A DNA stretch of 64,000 nucleotides from Rhexocercosporidium sp. MPI-PUGE-AT-0058 (lineage: Eukaryota; Ascomycota; Leotiomycetes; Helotiales): the NCBI GenBank assembly GCA_020746875.1, contig JAGTJL010000001.1, forward strand, positions 2,852,001 to 2,916,000. Reading direction: 5' to 3'. Positions 21,900 through 32,730 of the stretch are shown here, piece after piece; positions within the stretch are counted from its first letter, which is position 1; each line of letters begins with the position of its first letter. The position numbers and the translations under genes were made by a program. Below the pieces are notes generated by a model. That model was not told the origin of the DNA. It worked only from the letters and a program-made list of their open reading frames with translations, and searched no databases.

Positions 21900-23172
21900 T
21901 TAGTGCTGCCTCTGCCTCTTCTTCACGGCTTTCTTCGTATAGCTGCTGGCACTCGCACTATCCTCCTACGACAAGTTAATATCGTATTCAATTCAGAGTA
22001 CTGACTCGATCAAGGTTTTTCAACTTACCTTTGTCTCTTTTGGTTGTGTCAGCTCCCGGTTCACGAAAACCTCAAACGCCCGGATTTCGGCATCGCTAGC
22101 AGCTGAGGGTTTTATCTTGCAACTGTCGCTAGCTGAATTAGTGACGGTGACCCGCTCCAGACCTCTCATGCCTATCAGAAGGTCAAATCCACTTGTCTTA
22201 TTGAATTTGGCAATTGAAGGCTCCTGTTGATGCAGAAACTGGCGAGATGAATTTGGTCGGACAGGCGAATCTACACAGTACTCTGTCAACTCGATGTTCA
22301 AGATTCTCAGCTTCTTGAATTCCTGTATGGCGCGGAGGGTGTTTGCATCTTTGATTTTAAAATTCCACCAGGCCCATGATAGTTCTTGGACATTGTCGAT
22401 TAGCTTTGGAAGGAGAGGCTTCATTCTTCTGCAAATGTCGCTGATTCGGAATCGATTTCGCCAGAATATGGTCGAAGTCTCTTCGTAAATCTGCTTGCAT
22501 GTGCCCCTCAATTGGATGCCGGGAAGTATGCTGTCTGGAGAGTATTGCCAGCTTCCAAGGCGGAGTCGCGCGTTGCCACCAATAGTCAGGTCATATATCA
22601 TATATCGAAGCTCTAGTGGGAGCTTGAGGAACCGGAATATTCTTAAATCTGATAACCCGTCAGTAAAAGGTTTGGCAAAGAGCCATTCGGATCCAGTGCC
22701 AAAGCATGTTCTGGTTCAACGACTTTGACAATGGACCATACTGTGGGGACTGGGGGTGAGGTCACCACTTACTGGCACTGCCCAGAACCTGACCAAGCTT
22801 CAATTCCGAATCCTTCCAGGATTTCTCAACATCCTCCAGGGCCCTCATCCTACCGCCAGTCTCGTCTTCAAGAATGAGGCGACCGACTTCCTGGCTACCA
22901 AACATGGCAGGAGTAGCTGAAGTGAGGTTGATGATCTCGTAACTCCCATCTTCGAGCTTGCGAATGATGCAATGGCCCTCCGGCAGTGCAGTAGCAGTCT
23001 CAAAGGATTGAATGATTGCTGGAGCGGCCTTCTCCACAATCCTACTCTCTGAAGGCTCGTCGACGCCATCGAGTTGAGGTGTCGTCTGCTTGACCTTCGC
23101 CTTCGCCTTCGTCTTCGCCTTGCCCTTGGGCTTCGGCTTGGTCTTTGCTGGTTGGCGCTTTGCAGCCGGCAT
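21900..23172 (-). CDS. Protein with basic disordered N-terminus and fungal F-box-like (KLPLELR) domain, three exons
   Basis: Exons 23172-22773, 22648-22029 and 21965-21900 give about 361 residues. The N-terminus is Lys/Ala/Pro-rich (KTKPKPKGKAKTKAKAK), then a compact acidic/hydrophobic region (HCIIRKLEDGSYEIINL). The first intron (donor GTAAGT at 22772, CTGAC branch, TATCAG acceptor at 22649) joins it in phase to FRFLKLPLELRYMIYDL, the opening of fungal F-box/2EXR-like proteins; leucine-rich alternation follows (LRILNIELTEYC). An alternative acceptor at 22741 would give a 32-nt intron, too short. The second intron (GTAAGT at 22028, acceptor TCGTAG) adds a Ser/Lys/Arg-rich tail (KKAVKKRQRQH). 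The function is unknown; F-box-like domains suggest substrate recruitment, which is inference. Confidence 0.7.
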
Positions 23173-24223
23173 GATTGAGGAGGATTCACGTGAGGCTCAC
23201 GGGTCGCCCAGCTGCAACGACGAGTGCGGATCTCGAGGTATACGATGGGATCAATGCACGGTGGTGTTGGGATGCGATGAAGAAGATAGAGCTTCGATCA
23301 AACCAGAATTTCGATGCGTTCCTATTTTATGGTTCTACCTAGGTAAGAACTCCTTGAGTATACGGTGTGGACGTTTTGGAAGGAACGAGGTGGAGGAGCT
23401 CGAGATAGAACTAGTGGCTCGTGAAACTAGCGCGCTTCCCGCACCCTCTGACGATCCTCCATGCCACGTTCAGTCACTTGCCCCAGATTGCGGGGGTAGA
23501 TTGTCTCGCTTATGAATAGGGGGGAGGGAGGTTTGCGAAATCGATAATGTTGATGAACTTGACCTCTATTTGCTGCCGATCGATTCAATCCACTCTAGAA
23601 GGGCAACAATCTTTTCCACATTTTCCATTGAATCATTCCACGTCTCTTCTGTTCTCGCACCCTTTGCAGCCCAATCTTCAAAACAGTAGGTGGTTTTTGT
23701 CGCGGTGAGTTTCTGGAGCACTGTTAGAACAGTCTTTGAAGTAGATCTTTCACCAGCGACCATGTGGACTTATCTTGCCACTATCATAAAGATACCATAA
23801 TTCTCCTGCCATATTCGTCTCAGATCTTATTTCATTACCTTTCCAGTATTCGAAGTCCCCTTCGCTTACGCATTCTTATAGAGCCATCCCGGACACACTT
23901 CGCTCCCCCACCTTATCAGTAACACTTGGAACAAGGTTCATCCATACACTGAATTATCCCTATTCAAACGAGTGATGATCAAGGTTGAGACTCTTGTTCG
24001 TTCTCACAGCCTATGGAATGGAATGTCGATCTTCGAAGCTATCGAGTAAGCAGGCAAGCGAATTCACGCAAATTCGAATACTGTGGAGTAAGCTGACCAA
24101 TATCACTTCAGAGGCACAGCAGACAACAATAAAGAAGACCAAAAACCCGAAACCAAGGATGATAGCCCCTCAATTCAGTTCTTCATTACACATTTCAGAT
24201 ATCAAAGTAAAGAATTACAAAAA
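23173..24223. other. Intergenic; one weak short minus frame
   Basis: A 65-codon minus frame at 23763-23566 (WAAKGARTEETWNDSMENVEKIV) has amphipathic, protein-like sequence but no family I know; it may be a tiny gene or remnant. The plus frame at 23090-23515 is antisense to the previous gene and I discount it. Confidence 0.3.
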
Positions 24224-25279
24224 ATGTCAGCTCAAGCCCCCACCATCGCCGAAGACACAACTCATTCAACCGATGGGCGACCCCTAGCAAGAGTTCAATA
24301 CATCGAGCCCGAAACGAGTCTCGATCCGTGGAAATGCAACTATTTCGGCATCCCCGTAGCAAAAGAGGTAATCCACGCCATCCAACCCCTCACCGATCTC
24401 CGCCCCGAGATCTTCTCCCCCTCGAGCCCCTACAATCTATCCACCCACGCTTTCACAGCCATCAAGCATGAATCCGCACTCGACATCGCAGCAGGAGAAG
24501 CTTACGACCGCGTAAAAGCATATGATGTGCTCATCCCCGAGATCAAAGATCTTCTCAAGTCCGTCACTGGCGCGGAGACAGTCCATGTCCTCGGTCTCGG
24601 CATGCGTCTGAAAGAAGCAGATCCAGACACGAAACCTCTGCGGGAACGGGACCCCAATGCCGAACCCGAGAGATGCGGTATTGATCTCCCAGTCAAGTCG
24701 ATGGATATGACTGTGCCGTATATGGGTGGCTACGGAGGAGCTAACAAAACCGGTCCTGCACGCTCAATACACATCGACTACTCGCCTGACGGAGCTCGAC
24801 AGATCATACGTCACGTCCGCAGCGATGTGATTGAAAGTACAAAAGATATCATAGAGGCTGAAGACGCTGCCGTAGCAGCTGGTAAGGACGTTGCTTTCTA
24901 CGACGGGAGACGATACGCTATGTTTTCCGTGTGGCGGGCACTGAAGAAAGTCGAGCGAGACCCGCTGGCAATCTGTGATCCGAGAAGCATTGATTTCAAG
25001 AGGGATCTGGTCGAGCATGTTAATAAACAGCCGAGTGATTCGAATGAGGATTTTTTGGCTGGGTTGTCAATGTTGAAGGGTGATCGAGCGGGGGAGCAGA
25101 AGTGGTTTTGGATTAGTGAGCAGGATGTTGATGAGGTTTTTGTGTTGCAGTTCTATGATAGTTATGCGGTTAGGGAGGGTAGACCTTGGGGTGCTCCGCA
25201 TGGTGGAGTTACACTTGTTGGGAAGGAGGAGGGGGAGCCGAGACATAGTGTTGAGGCTCGGTGTATTGCTGTCTGGTAG
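24224..25279 (+). CDS. AsaB/CmcJ-type hydroxylase/desaturase family protein
   Basis: Single exon, 351 residues, ATG at 24224 after an A-rich leader. The family is recognisable from the opening block (ARVQYIEPETSLDPWKCNYFG), the central ARSIHIDYSPDGARQIIRH with a His-x-Asp pair, and RRYAMFSVWRALKKVERDPLAICD. Near the end come EQKWFWISEQDVDEVFVLQFYDS and GAPHGG. Length fits the family (about 280-360). Known members (CmcJ-like, aspergillic-acid AsaB, 'GA4 desaturase' annotation) act in oxidative tailoring of small molecules. No other secondary-metabolism gene flanks it here, so its substrate cannot be guessed. Confidence 0.85.
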   Translation: MSAQAPTIAEDTTHSTDGRPLARVQYIEPETSLDPWKCNYFGIPVAKEVIHAIQPLTDLRPEIFSPSSPYNLSTHAFTAIKHESALDIAAGEAYDRVKAYDVLIPEIKDLLKSVTGAETVHVLGLGMRLKEADPDTKPLRERDPNAEPERCGIDLPVKSMDMTVPYMGGYGGANKTGPARSIHIDYSPDGARQIIRHVRSDVIESTKDIIEAEDAAVAAGKDVAFYDGRRYAMFSVWRALKKVERDPLAICDPRSIDFKRDLVEHVNKQPSDSNEDFLAGLSMLKGDRAGEQKWFWISEQDVDEVFVLQFYDSYAVREGRPWGAPHGGVTLVGKEEGEPRHSVEARCIAVW

Positions 25280-26216
25280 AGGGGATAGGAAACAGATTGG
25301 AACTAGTACGATCTTTGCCTATCCATAATTGATCGACAGTTCCATTTCATGCTGAGACTTCGTGTTCACAGACCGCGATTTTTGATACATGGTTCAAGCT
25401 CCGCAAATCAGTAGAAAGTAACAAATGACAGTTCGTAACTTCAGCACTATAAACGAGATAAATTCTGGTCAACACACACTCTGGCGAACAAGTTTCTAGA
25501 ATCCAAATTTCCGTTCAATTGCAAACAGTCTAAGCCATACCCCCGAGTCCACACCAAGCACTTCCAAGAACCCTGGGGTCACAAAAAAGTAACAAGAGTT
25601 CTCTCCACCGCATCAGCTATTGTTAAATTGCCTCATCCTTTACAACATTAAACTGCTCCAAGCTCGGATCTGTCCAGCTACCCCGAGACATTCACGGGTA
25701 AGAGTAAAACAGTCTCTAGATTTCGAATTTCATGTTCCACATCAAGCCATTTCCAATGTCTCCAACATTATTTCAACCTCGTTCAAAGATAAAGCACGTC
25801 TCAAGCCTCTAGCTCTCTCAGCTTTATGTGAACGTCTTCAGTCTGCAACTCCGGTCTCGGTGATATTGAACGGGAATCTTCTTTTTTCTTAGACCCTTCG
25901 TAAGTTTCGAGGTTTCTAGATTGTGCACTCGAAGTCTTTTCCGGTATGTGGCAGCGATGCGCAATTCTGACCTACACAAACACTTTGGTGTTCGTTGTTT
26001 AGTTTGCCGCAATCTCGCTAAAATCTCACCGTCGTTCCTTCCACGATCCTAACCTGCTCCCTCAACCACCATCGCAACTTCTAAACACTTCGTCGAGAAT
26101 TTTCTACCGCAACACCACGCCCGAATCATCTGAATCTCATGAACGGAAGCTTTAGCTAATTTCTTTGAATCACAACACCGGCGCATCGTACAACGACATC
26201 AATTCACTCCTCAGCC
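25280..26216. other. Intergenic with leader of the next gene
   Basis: No supported gene. The last 150 bases are pyrimidine/CA-rich and likely the untranslated leader of the gene starting at 26217. Confidence 0.35.
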
Positions 26217-27246
26217 ATGTCTCAAAAACGTCGCGCCCTCTCCGAGGACGGCGAACTTATCACTTTCTCTCCCGAAAGGTCGCGCAAACACATCAAAGTC
26301 GAAACTCATGAGCAAACCCCAAGACGCCACATTACCTCCTTCGCTACAGTCATCCTGTCAGGATTCACATGGAATATGAATGTTGATGCGCGGGTTTGTC
26401 TTCCTCCCACTCTCCTTTGCAGATTTCTTCTAGATAGAGACTAATGTTCAGTCTATTAGATTTCAAGAGCACTAGATCCATACAACCCAGTATTCATGGA
26501 AGTATCTCTAGAACTCCCATCTGCTGAGAAGCTTGGTATCATGTACAAATACGGTATCCAGACAGATTTCGTAACGGTTGCTTGTGAGAGTTTCGAAAGC
26601 AGAGACAGAATTGTGCTGGATCTTGATCATGCTAGGTTCTCGTGGACGGAGCCCTTCCTTAAGGCTCGGGTAATTGGGGTGGAGGTGGAGGATGAAGGCA
26701 GTGGTAACAAAAGTAAGCTTTCCTTGTGTGACGTGGATTACAAGTATCTGTGTTCTGTTTACATTTGTCGTTATAACATATTGCATAGCCAATACACAAA
26801 AGTGCGTTCATCCTCACCGTCCAGATAGTGCAACGACAATCCATCCCGAGCAGAACAGGAGAGCAGCTCAAGCTAAAGTCTGGATCAAGCTCTCCGAATC
26901 TATCACGAACGCGCGAGCCCACCTGTTCGGAGACGATCTCGATACTTTTGAAGCACTGATCGCCAAACCCATGCCTGGAGTGGATCCGATGGAGCGGATC
27001 AATCGTTGGATTCGGCGTGGTTTGCCTGAAGTGCAGCCGCAAAGAATGAACATTGCTCCGAGAGTCAAGATTGAGCGTGTACTGGATGCGAGTGCGAACA
27101 GGGAGAATGTCAGTATGGATATCCCGAGGGTCAAGGTTGAGAAAGTGTTGGATGGTGGTGCGGATAAGGAGGATATCAGTATGGATGACGAGATGGCAAA
27201 TATGGGTATCACTTTTGGTCTGACCAACTTAACACCTTGGTGGTAG
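26217..27246 (+). CDS. Uncharacterised three-exon protein with repeated psi-K-x-E motifs
   Basis: Exons 26217-26393, 26460-26712 and 26789-27246 join in phase (donors GTTTGT and GTAAGC; acceptors CTATTAG and GCATAG) to about 295 residues. The N-terminus is basic (MSQKRRALSEDGE, RSRKHIKVE). The middle is a mixed alpha/beta-like region. The third exon holds a helical block and then a tandem duplication of about 24 residues: PRVKIERVLDASANRENVSM and PRVKVEKVLDGGADKEDISM. VKIE, VKVE and the earlier IKVE all fit the psi-K-x-E SUMO-acceptor consensus. I do not recognise the family. A nuclear, SUMO-modified protein is a guess from motif content only. Confidence 0.7.
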
Positions 27247-27459
27247 ATACGAGACGTGCGGGGTTTGATTCTAGAGTAAGGCGCTGGACTTTAAAGGGTA
27301 ATATCTGATGAGATTTTGGTAACGGAGGTATTAAGTCAAGTTATTAACAGGAAGTGTAACGTATCTGGTGATTGATGGATACAAAGTACCTTCGTGCTTG
27401 AGACGAAACATTCAAGAAGGAACAGAAAATTCAAATAGCCTACTTCTCACCCACATGAA

Positions 27460-28462
27460 TCACAATTTGCCGAACTTACACCCCGCACTCAGAAGCTCAA
27501 GTTCCCTGGGAACATCTTCGAAAGCAAAAGTCACACCAATCACAATCTTGACTTTGCCATCCCTCATCAATTTCCTAATCCGTTCGAAATCCTCCCTCCT
27601 GCGCTTTACGCACACCACATGGAATTTCCTTCCACTCCTCCAAGCATCCGAGGCTGAATCAGTTCCGTACCATGCCACCAATTCTAGCGACGGTGAATTG
27701 CTTAGTACCTTGTACGAAGATACCGTCTGGCTTGAGGAACGCTTCGCATAGGTTGAATAAGGTCGGAGAATTTCCTACATTGTCGTGAATGCGTCGTAGA
27801 TTTGGCCTTTACTATTAAGTGTCGCTATCGTATCGGCGGCCCTATAGTCGATGACTTTGTCTGCACCAAGGTTCTTACACAGTCAGTTGTACGTTTGCCG
27901 TCAAGCAGGTCGTTGCAATTGTGGCACCGATGGCGTCGGCGAACTGGGTACCAAACGTTCCAACCCCCTCGCTGCCACTGTTGATAAACACATGCGATCC
28001 AGCTTTCACATGTTAGGGCAATAGAGATTGGTACGCTGTCATGCCAGCAGTTCCGAAAGCAACAGTTTGATCAACGTCCATTCCGTCAGGAAGTACAGCG
28101 CATTCCGAGCGTTCAGCTATCAGGAACTGACCACAAGATCCGTGCTTGTTCAGTACTTCGACACATCCAAATACCAATTGTCCCTCCTCGATGGAGTCAT
28201 CAGATATATGTTTTACCTTGACACGACCGCAAAAGACAAGGCCACGAGTTGCTAGCTTGCTGATCATGAAGGCACCCATGCCAGTTTCTGGGAGCTTGTA
28301 GTCAACGGGATTGATGGCTGCGGAGCTGACTTCGACGAGTAAGTCCTTTCTTTTTAGGGAGGATGCGAGTGGCATTGGTACTGAAGTGTTGAGCATTAGT
28401 GATTTCTCGAGGATGTTGTTGTAGATCTTGTTGTACTGCTAGGCTTTCATTGTTGAAGCCAT
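27460..28462 (-). pseudogene. Dead MDR (zinc-type alcohol dehydrogenase/quinone reductase-like) gene
   Basis: The frame begins MASTMKA then TAG (CAG expected), QYNKIYNNILEKS, then KDLLVEVSSAAINPVDYKL, SCGQFLIAE and TAGMTAYQSLLP. After a TAA (28013-28015) it continues HVKAGSHVFINSGSEGVGTFG, the Rossmann Gly-rich turn, and NLGADKVIDYR. Further on the frame slips between AFTTM and DNVGNSPTLFN, and again before KFHVVCVKRRREDFERIR. The order and spacing are those of fungal MDR reductases of about 340 residues. Two of the stops are explained by CpA to TpA transitions, the RIP pattern. No functional product is expected. Confidence 0.8.
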
Positions 28463-29372
28463 TGTGGATATTTTGGAGAGCTTTGAGTATATTATTATGG
28501 ATTCTTGATACAATCACAAGGTAATCACCTGGCAGTGGGAATGTTGGGTGATATGAAGATGATTCCACGTCCACGGTACTAAGGACGCGTCGGGGAATGC
28601 CCGAAGCCGTATTCGTATTTTGCTCAATGCTTGAAATTGAGAATGTACTTTCTAGGGTTTACTTATCAACTTACTCTTAAACAAAGATGAAAGCTTTTAC
28701 CGTGCAGCTCAATACTGGTACTGCTAGATTCTTCAGGCTTCTGGGAAGCAAATGAGACTTGATGAGTGACAATTAGATGGCAGAACTGAATAATGGATAA
28801 GCAAGGTTCCTTTAGGGAAAAGGCTAATCCAAACTAACAAATATGTACTGGGATAATTCAAAATTTAGTGGCTAGAAGAAGGGTAGTTCTTCATGGCGAA
28901 AATGTAAACAAAGAGACTGTCAATGGATGAGAATCCAGCCACGAGGAAGGATAGGTATCTCGATATTTACCTAGCTGTTGGATCACTCGACAGGCAGATA
29001 AATCGATGAAATCAAAAGTAGTAAGTCTTGCGCGTCTGAAAATCAAGTGGAAATGAGGAACATTTGTGACATTGAAAGAAGTTCCGCAGAGACGGAGATT
29101 CCGAAGGAATAGCTAAGGAGGGTTCTGATCACGTGTCTGTTTGCTAATCCCTGCTAGTACCATATTGACCGAGTAAATTTCCCAGCAACACCATGAAGCT
29201 CCAGGTCAACAGCTTTCAATCATCCGACGACCCACCTAGGAAACATCTCGAAAAGTGGCAGACTGGGATTGAGTCTGGATAGACTGCTCAGCGTAAAAGG
29301 TGAGGTGTGCAGAAGGCAAATCCGCCAGTGATCTGCGCAGCAGAACTCGAAAATCTCGACTATCTACACACG
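28463..29372. other. Intergenic between the MDR relic and mrp51
   Basis: Divergent promoter region. I see no coding frame beyond the short ones antisense to the MDR relic, and no repeats. Confidence 0.35.
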
Positions 29373-30875
29373 ATGTCATCTCGAGGCGTCTCACCTGGTG
29401 GTGCTCTCCTCCGAGCATCAAGAGTGTTCTCAATCCCTCCTCCCTTGCCTCGGCCGATGGGAAATTTGTCTTCACAAGCAATCTTCAACTCCGACACCGC
29501 GACTCTCCCCCATCCAATCCATCAGTCAATCACAACACCACAATCATCACTCGCAAGAGGTGATTGGGGTTTCAAAAGACCACTGCCCCTTCGATCCACG
29601 ACGAAAACATCTACCCCGCTCATACGAGTCGAGGCGATCGATACCTTCGAGCACATTACCGAATTCAATTCGTCGGCAGATCATTCGATAACTTTACAGA
29701 AATGGCAGGAAATGGGAGTGCCGTTATCAACGGCCATGCCGGACGTAAATCGTGGGGGGTTCCAGGCTGGCGAGTTTAGGAGTGTCTTTGAAGCCGACCT
29801 GGATTCCATATCAGGGTCAGAGGAAAATACTCCCGGGCGAGAAGATAAAAGATGGAAGTTCAAAGGACCATGGTTGGCAGGACAAACAGAAGGGGATTTC
29901 AATGCCTTTCTCACATCTGAGATTCGGAAACGAAAGCCAGAGTTCCAGAAGTACCTGAAAACGGCATGCGCAAAGAGTCTGACGGCAGAGGCACGACGGG
30001 CCGCAGAAGGGGTCGAAGAAGCCGAGAATGCTCCAATGGTCGAGGAGAGTGCAATCACAGAGGCTCAGTTCACCGAGTTCGTCAAGGAGCTCCGAAACAC
30101 TCGCGCGGAGCTATACAGGCTCATTAGGGACTTCTTAGACCTTCCACCTGCTCCGGGAAAATCCGGGAATTTTATAGAAACTGCCCTTCAGAGTGGAGAC
30201 ATCAACAAAGTTGATGACATTCATCTTCCTATCTCGGCCTCTCCATATGCTGCAACCGGCCCTCCAAAGACGCATCCATCAGCAGGTCTAGCTTACAGTA
30301 TTACGAATGCCCACACCTATAACCATCCTGTTTGGGGGCCCCAGAAGAATCCACCACCAGTTTCGGCTCGTGTTGTGATGCCGAAGGGTGCAGCAACAGG
30401 TCAATTCGGCGCCGCCTTGGGCGTTGGAGGTTTTGTGACCGACCTGCCAGCTGGCCAGAATTCATTCAACCTTGGCTCAAGCAGACTCAACAGGACAAAG
30501 ACTAGAGACTTGCCCGGGACTCTGCACGTAGACCCAACTAAGGTTGGCGGCAGCAAGATGTGGGTACACCCCAGGAATGCTCGGGTTGATCCCAAGGGAC
30601 GGATCATCTTGACGGTCGAGGCTGGAGATCCGGAATCTGTTGCTGTACATGAGGGAACGACGGACAAGATACCTATGGTAGCGACGCCCAAACTTCGCTC
30701 GAGGACCTTCAGTACTGGTGTTTCTCCAACTTTCGACGGTCTAGGATCGAGGAAGAATGGTGGGAGAGGATATGGGCTCAATGTTGGCGGGAGAGCATCG
30801 AGGCAGGACCCACCTAAAAGAGAGACGCCTGGTCAACAAGATGACCCATTGAGCCAATTGACGGGGTTGGTGTAA
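29373..30875 (+). CDS. mrp51: Mitochondrial small-subunit ribosomal protein Mrp51 (mS51-like)
   Basis: Single exon. I start at ATG 29373 (MSSRGVSPGGALLRASRVFS) because this gives a Ser/Arg-rich mitochondrial presequence; the frame is open 22 codons further up without such features. The family signature is RGDWGFKRPLPLRSTTKTSTPLIRVEAIDTFEHITEFNSSADHSITLQKWQEM in the first third (ends marked by RGDWGFKRPLP and LQKWQEM). A Pro/Gly-rich middle with HPSAGLAYS and GRIILTVEAGDP follows. About 500 residues, normal for Pezizomycotina. It acts in the mitochondrial ribosome small subunit, near the mRNA channel in yeast. A housekeeping anchor next to accessory DNA. Confidence 0.88.
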   Translation: MSSRGVSPGGALLRASRVFSIPPPLPRPMGNLSSQAIFNSDTATLPHPIHQSITTPQSSLARGDWGFKRPLPLRSTTKTSTPLIRVEAIDTFEHITEFNSSADHSITLQKWQEMGVPLSTAMPDVNRGGFQAGEFRSVFEADLDSISGSEENTPGREDKRWKFKGPWLAGQTEGDFNAFLTSEIRKRKPEFQKYLKTACAKSLTAEARRAAEGVEEAENAPMVEESAITEAQFTEFVKELRNTRAELYRLIRDFLDLPPAPGKSGNFIETALQSGDINKVDDIHLPISASPYAATGPPKTHPSAGLAYSITNAHTYNHPVWGPQKNPPPVSARVVMPKGAATGQFGAALGVGGFVTDLPAGQNSFNLGSSRLNRTKTRDLPGTLHVDPTKVGGSKMWVHPRNARVDPKGRIILTVEAGDPESVAVHEGTTDKIPMVATPKLRSRTFSTGVSPTFDGLGSRKNGGRGYGLNVGGRASRQDPPKRETPGQQDDPLSQLTGLV

Positions 30876-32730
30876 AGATAGAAAAGCGATTGTAACAATA
30901 CACATCACAGCATGGCGTGGTTGGTTTAGATGTAGCATAGGAACAGTTGTATATCACCAGACTTCACCAAACTCCATTTGCATTACAGTACTCGTCGTTA
31001 TAACTACTGTATATAAGATCCACCATAATAGCCACGCCATTTCTTTTCGGCGTTTGGAATGGTGCAACTCAATTTAACCAACAAGCAGTCAAGTTGTCAA
31101 TTTGTCAAATCATTATCACCACATGACTTAGTGGATGCTCCCTTTGAAGTCAGATCACCGAACGTAAGCCAGCATATTGAGCAAGCAACTTTCAACTTCC
31201 ATCTCCTCCTTGGCGAATATTTCACTGGTGGGCTGAATGGTGCAGAGAGCCACCAAATAATTTCTCAATCTCTTCACTTTATACTTCAAGAACACGAGTA
31301 CGTCCATTTTCAAATAAGCTACTTTGGTATCAATAAGCGAAGTGGCCTCAGAGGATGGTCTGTTTACAAGTCTAAAGGAACCATGAGGTCACACAAGCCA
31401 AGGATGACATTAGTTACTTGCACAATATCGCTGTTAGAGGTGGACTCAAAACAAGTGCAGGGCAATTGAGCATCTCGAGCTCGGTGTTGTTCTTGCTCAT
31501 ACAAGTTTTCATGTTACTGCTTTGAGAAATACGAGCTTACCCCTAATACGCTCTGTTTTGTTTTTCCTGAGCTTAATTTCTGTCCTGATCCTAGACTACG
31601 AACATTAATGGCTACCTCGCACAAGTCTGTTTCTTGCATTCGACAGAATGTATGGATTGGTAAAATGGTCTACTAAACGAACAGGCTTCGACGAATGACT
31701 ACGTGAGAATGGGATAGAGAGAGAGAAAATAGTTGATAGGGCGTGCTTAGGTAACAGTCCAGTACGTCCGAATTCGTGCCGTTGAGTTGGATGGGAGAGC
31801 CTTTTCTAGAATTAGAAATTGGACAGTAAAACGGCGATTCTTCACCACCGATAACAGAAACGGAAAGTGGACTATTTTTCTTCAGACACCTCAAGAAAAC
31901 CAGCCAACTCAGCAACCTTTTTATACTCAAGAGAAAACGCACGATCGGTGCATTTGATCAAACCGGAACAGATCGCCTTCACGTAGAAAATGGCTTACCT
32001 ATAAAACCAACTGCTTCACGCTTTCTCTCATACTATCACATACCTCTGTTCCACATCCAAAACTAGTATGGAAAAACGCCTGGGTACCCCCAAAAGGAGC
32101 TTCTCACACAAAGGTTCCAGCATTTCAATGACGGCAAATAGATGGGATTCTTTCTGCAAACGCAGTTCCCTTTGATGTCGGCTCGACAAGTGCCCCTCCG
32201 TTCGACACCTGGGGCCCTAGACTCTCAAGTTGCATCGTTCAGCCCTCGATCCAACCCTAGTAGTAATCTAGAAGCAGGTTTCTTTGCTATCTACGAAATA
32301 AAGAATTGTTGCCAGAATTTGACCTACCCTTCTCCCTTATCGACGTGTCGTAGTTAATAACAATTGGATAGGGGTCAGGGTGAGACTGGAGTTTCAACGG
32401 CAGAGTCCTTGTGGTCGGACTGAAAGAGTAATGCTTCAGGCAATGTCGTGTGACGTAACTGTATTGCGCGAGTATAGCGCTCTGGGGTGTGCCTTCATAT
32501 ATTCCATATTGGTTTGGTAAATCAGGGGAAACAACAGAAGCCGTGGGTTGAATGGCTCACCGGCAATGAGCTTTGTTCGAAGCCGCTGAGGGACGCGAAG
32601 GAAGTTATTATTAAGATTTTTTTTGGTCTGGGTTCATTGGGTTTCCCCGAAAAATATCAAGAATCCCGTAGATCATGTCTCCGGAGGATGACGTATCAGC
32701 TGCGAATCTGGCATGTATGAATCCTCCCAG
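30876..32730. other. Long gene-poor spacer between mrp51 and the dead NLR
   Basis: A 136-codon plus frame at 31059-31469 is unlike any family and has no supporting start context. The minus frame at 31942-31673 likewise. AT-rich stretches and a T-run at 32615 are present. Nothing is callable. Confidence 0.35.

Noticed and set aside
22643..22772. Two separate genes instead of one fusion at the F-box-like locus
   Set aside because: Would need a 32-nt intron for the first gene and leaves the second without a start codon.
24502..25018. Minus frames opposite the AsaB/CmcJ-type gene
   Set aside because: Antisense shadows of a well-conserved coding strand.
31059..31469. 136-codon plus frame
   Set aside because: No homologous family, poor start context, isolated in a gene-poor AT-rich spacer.
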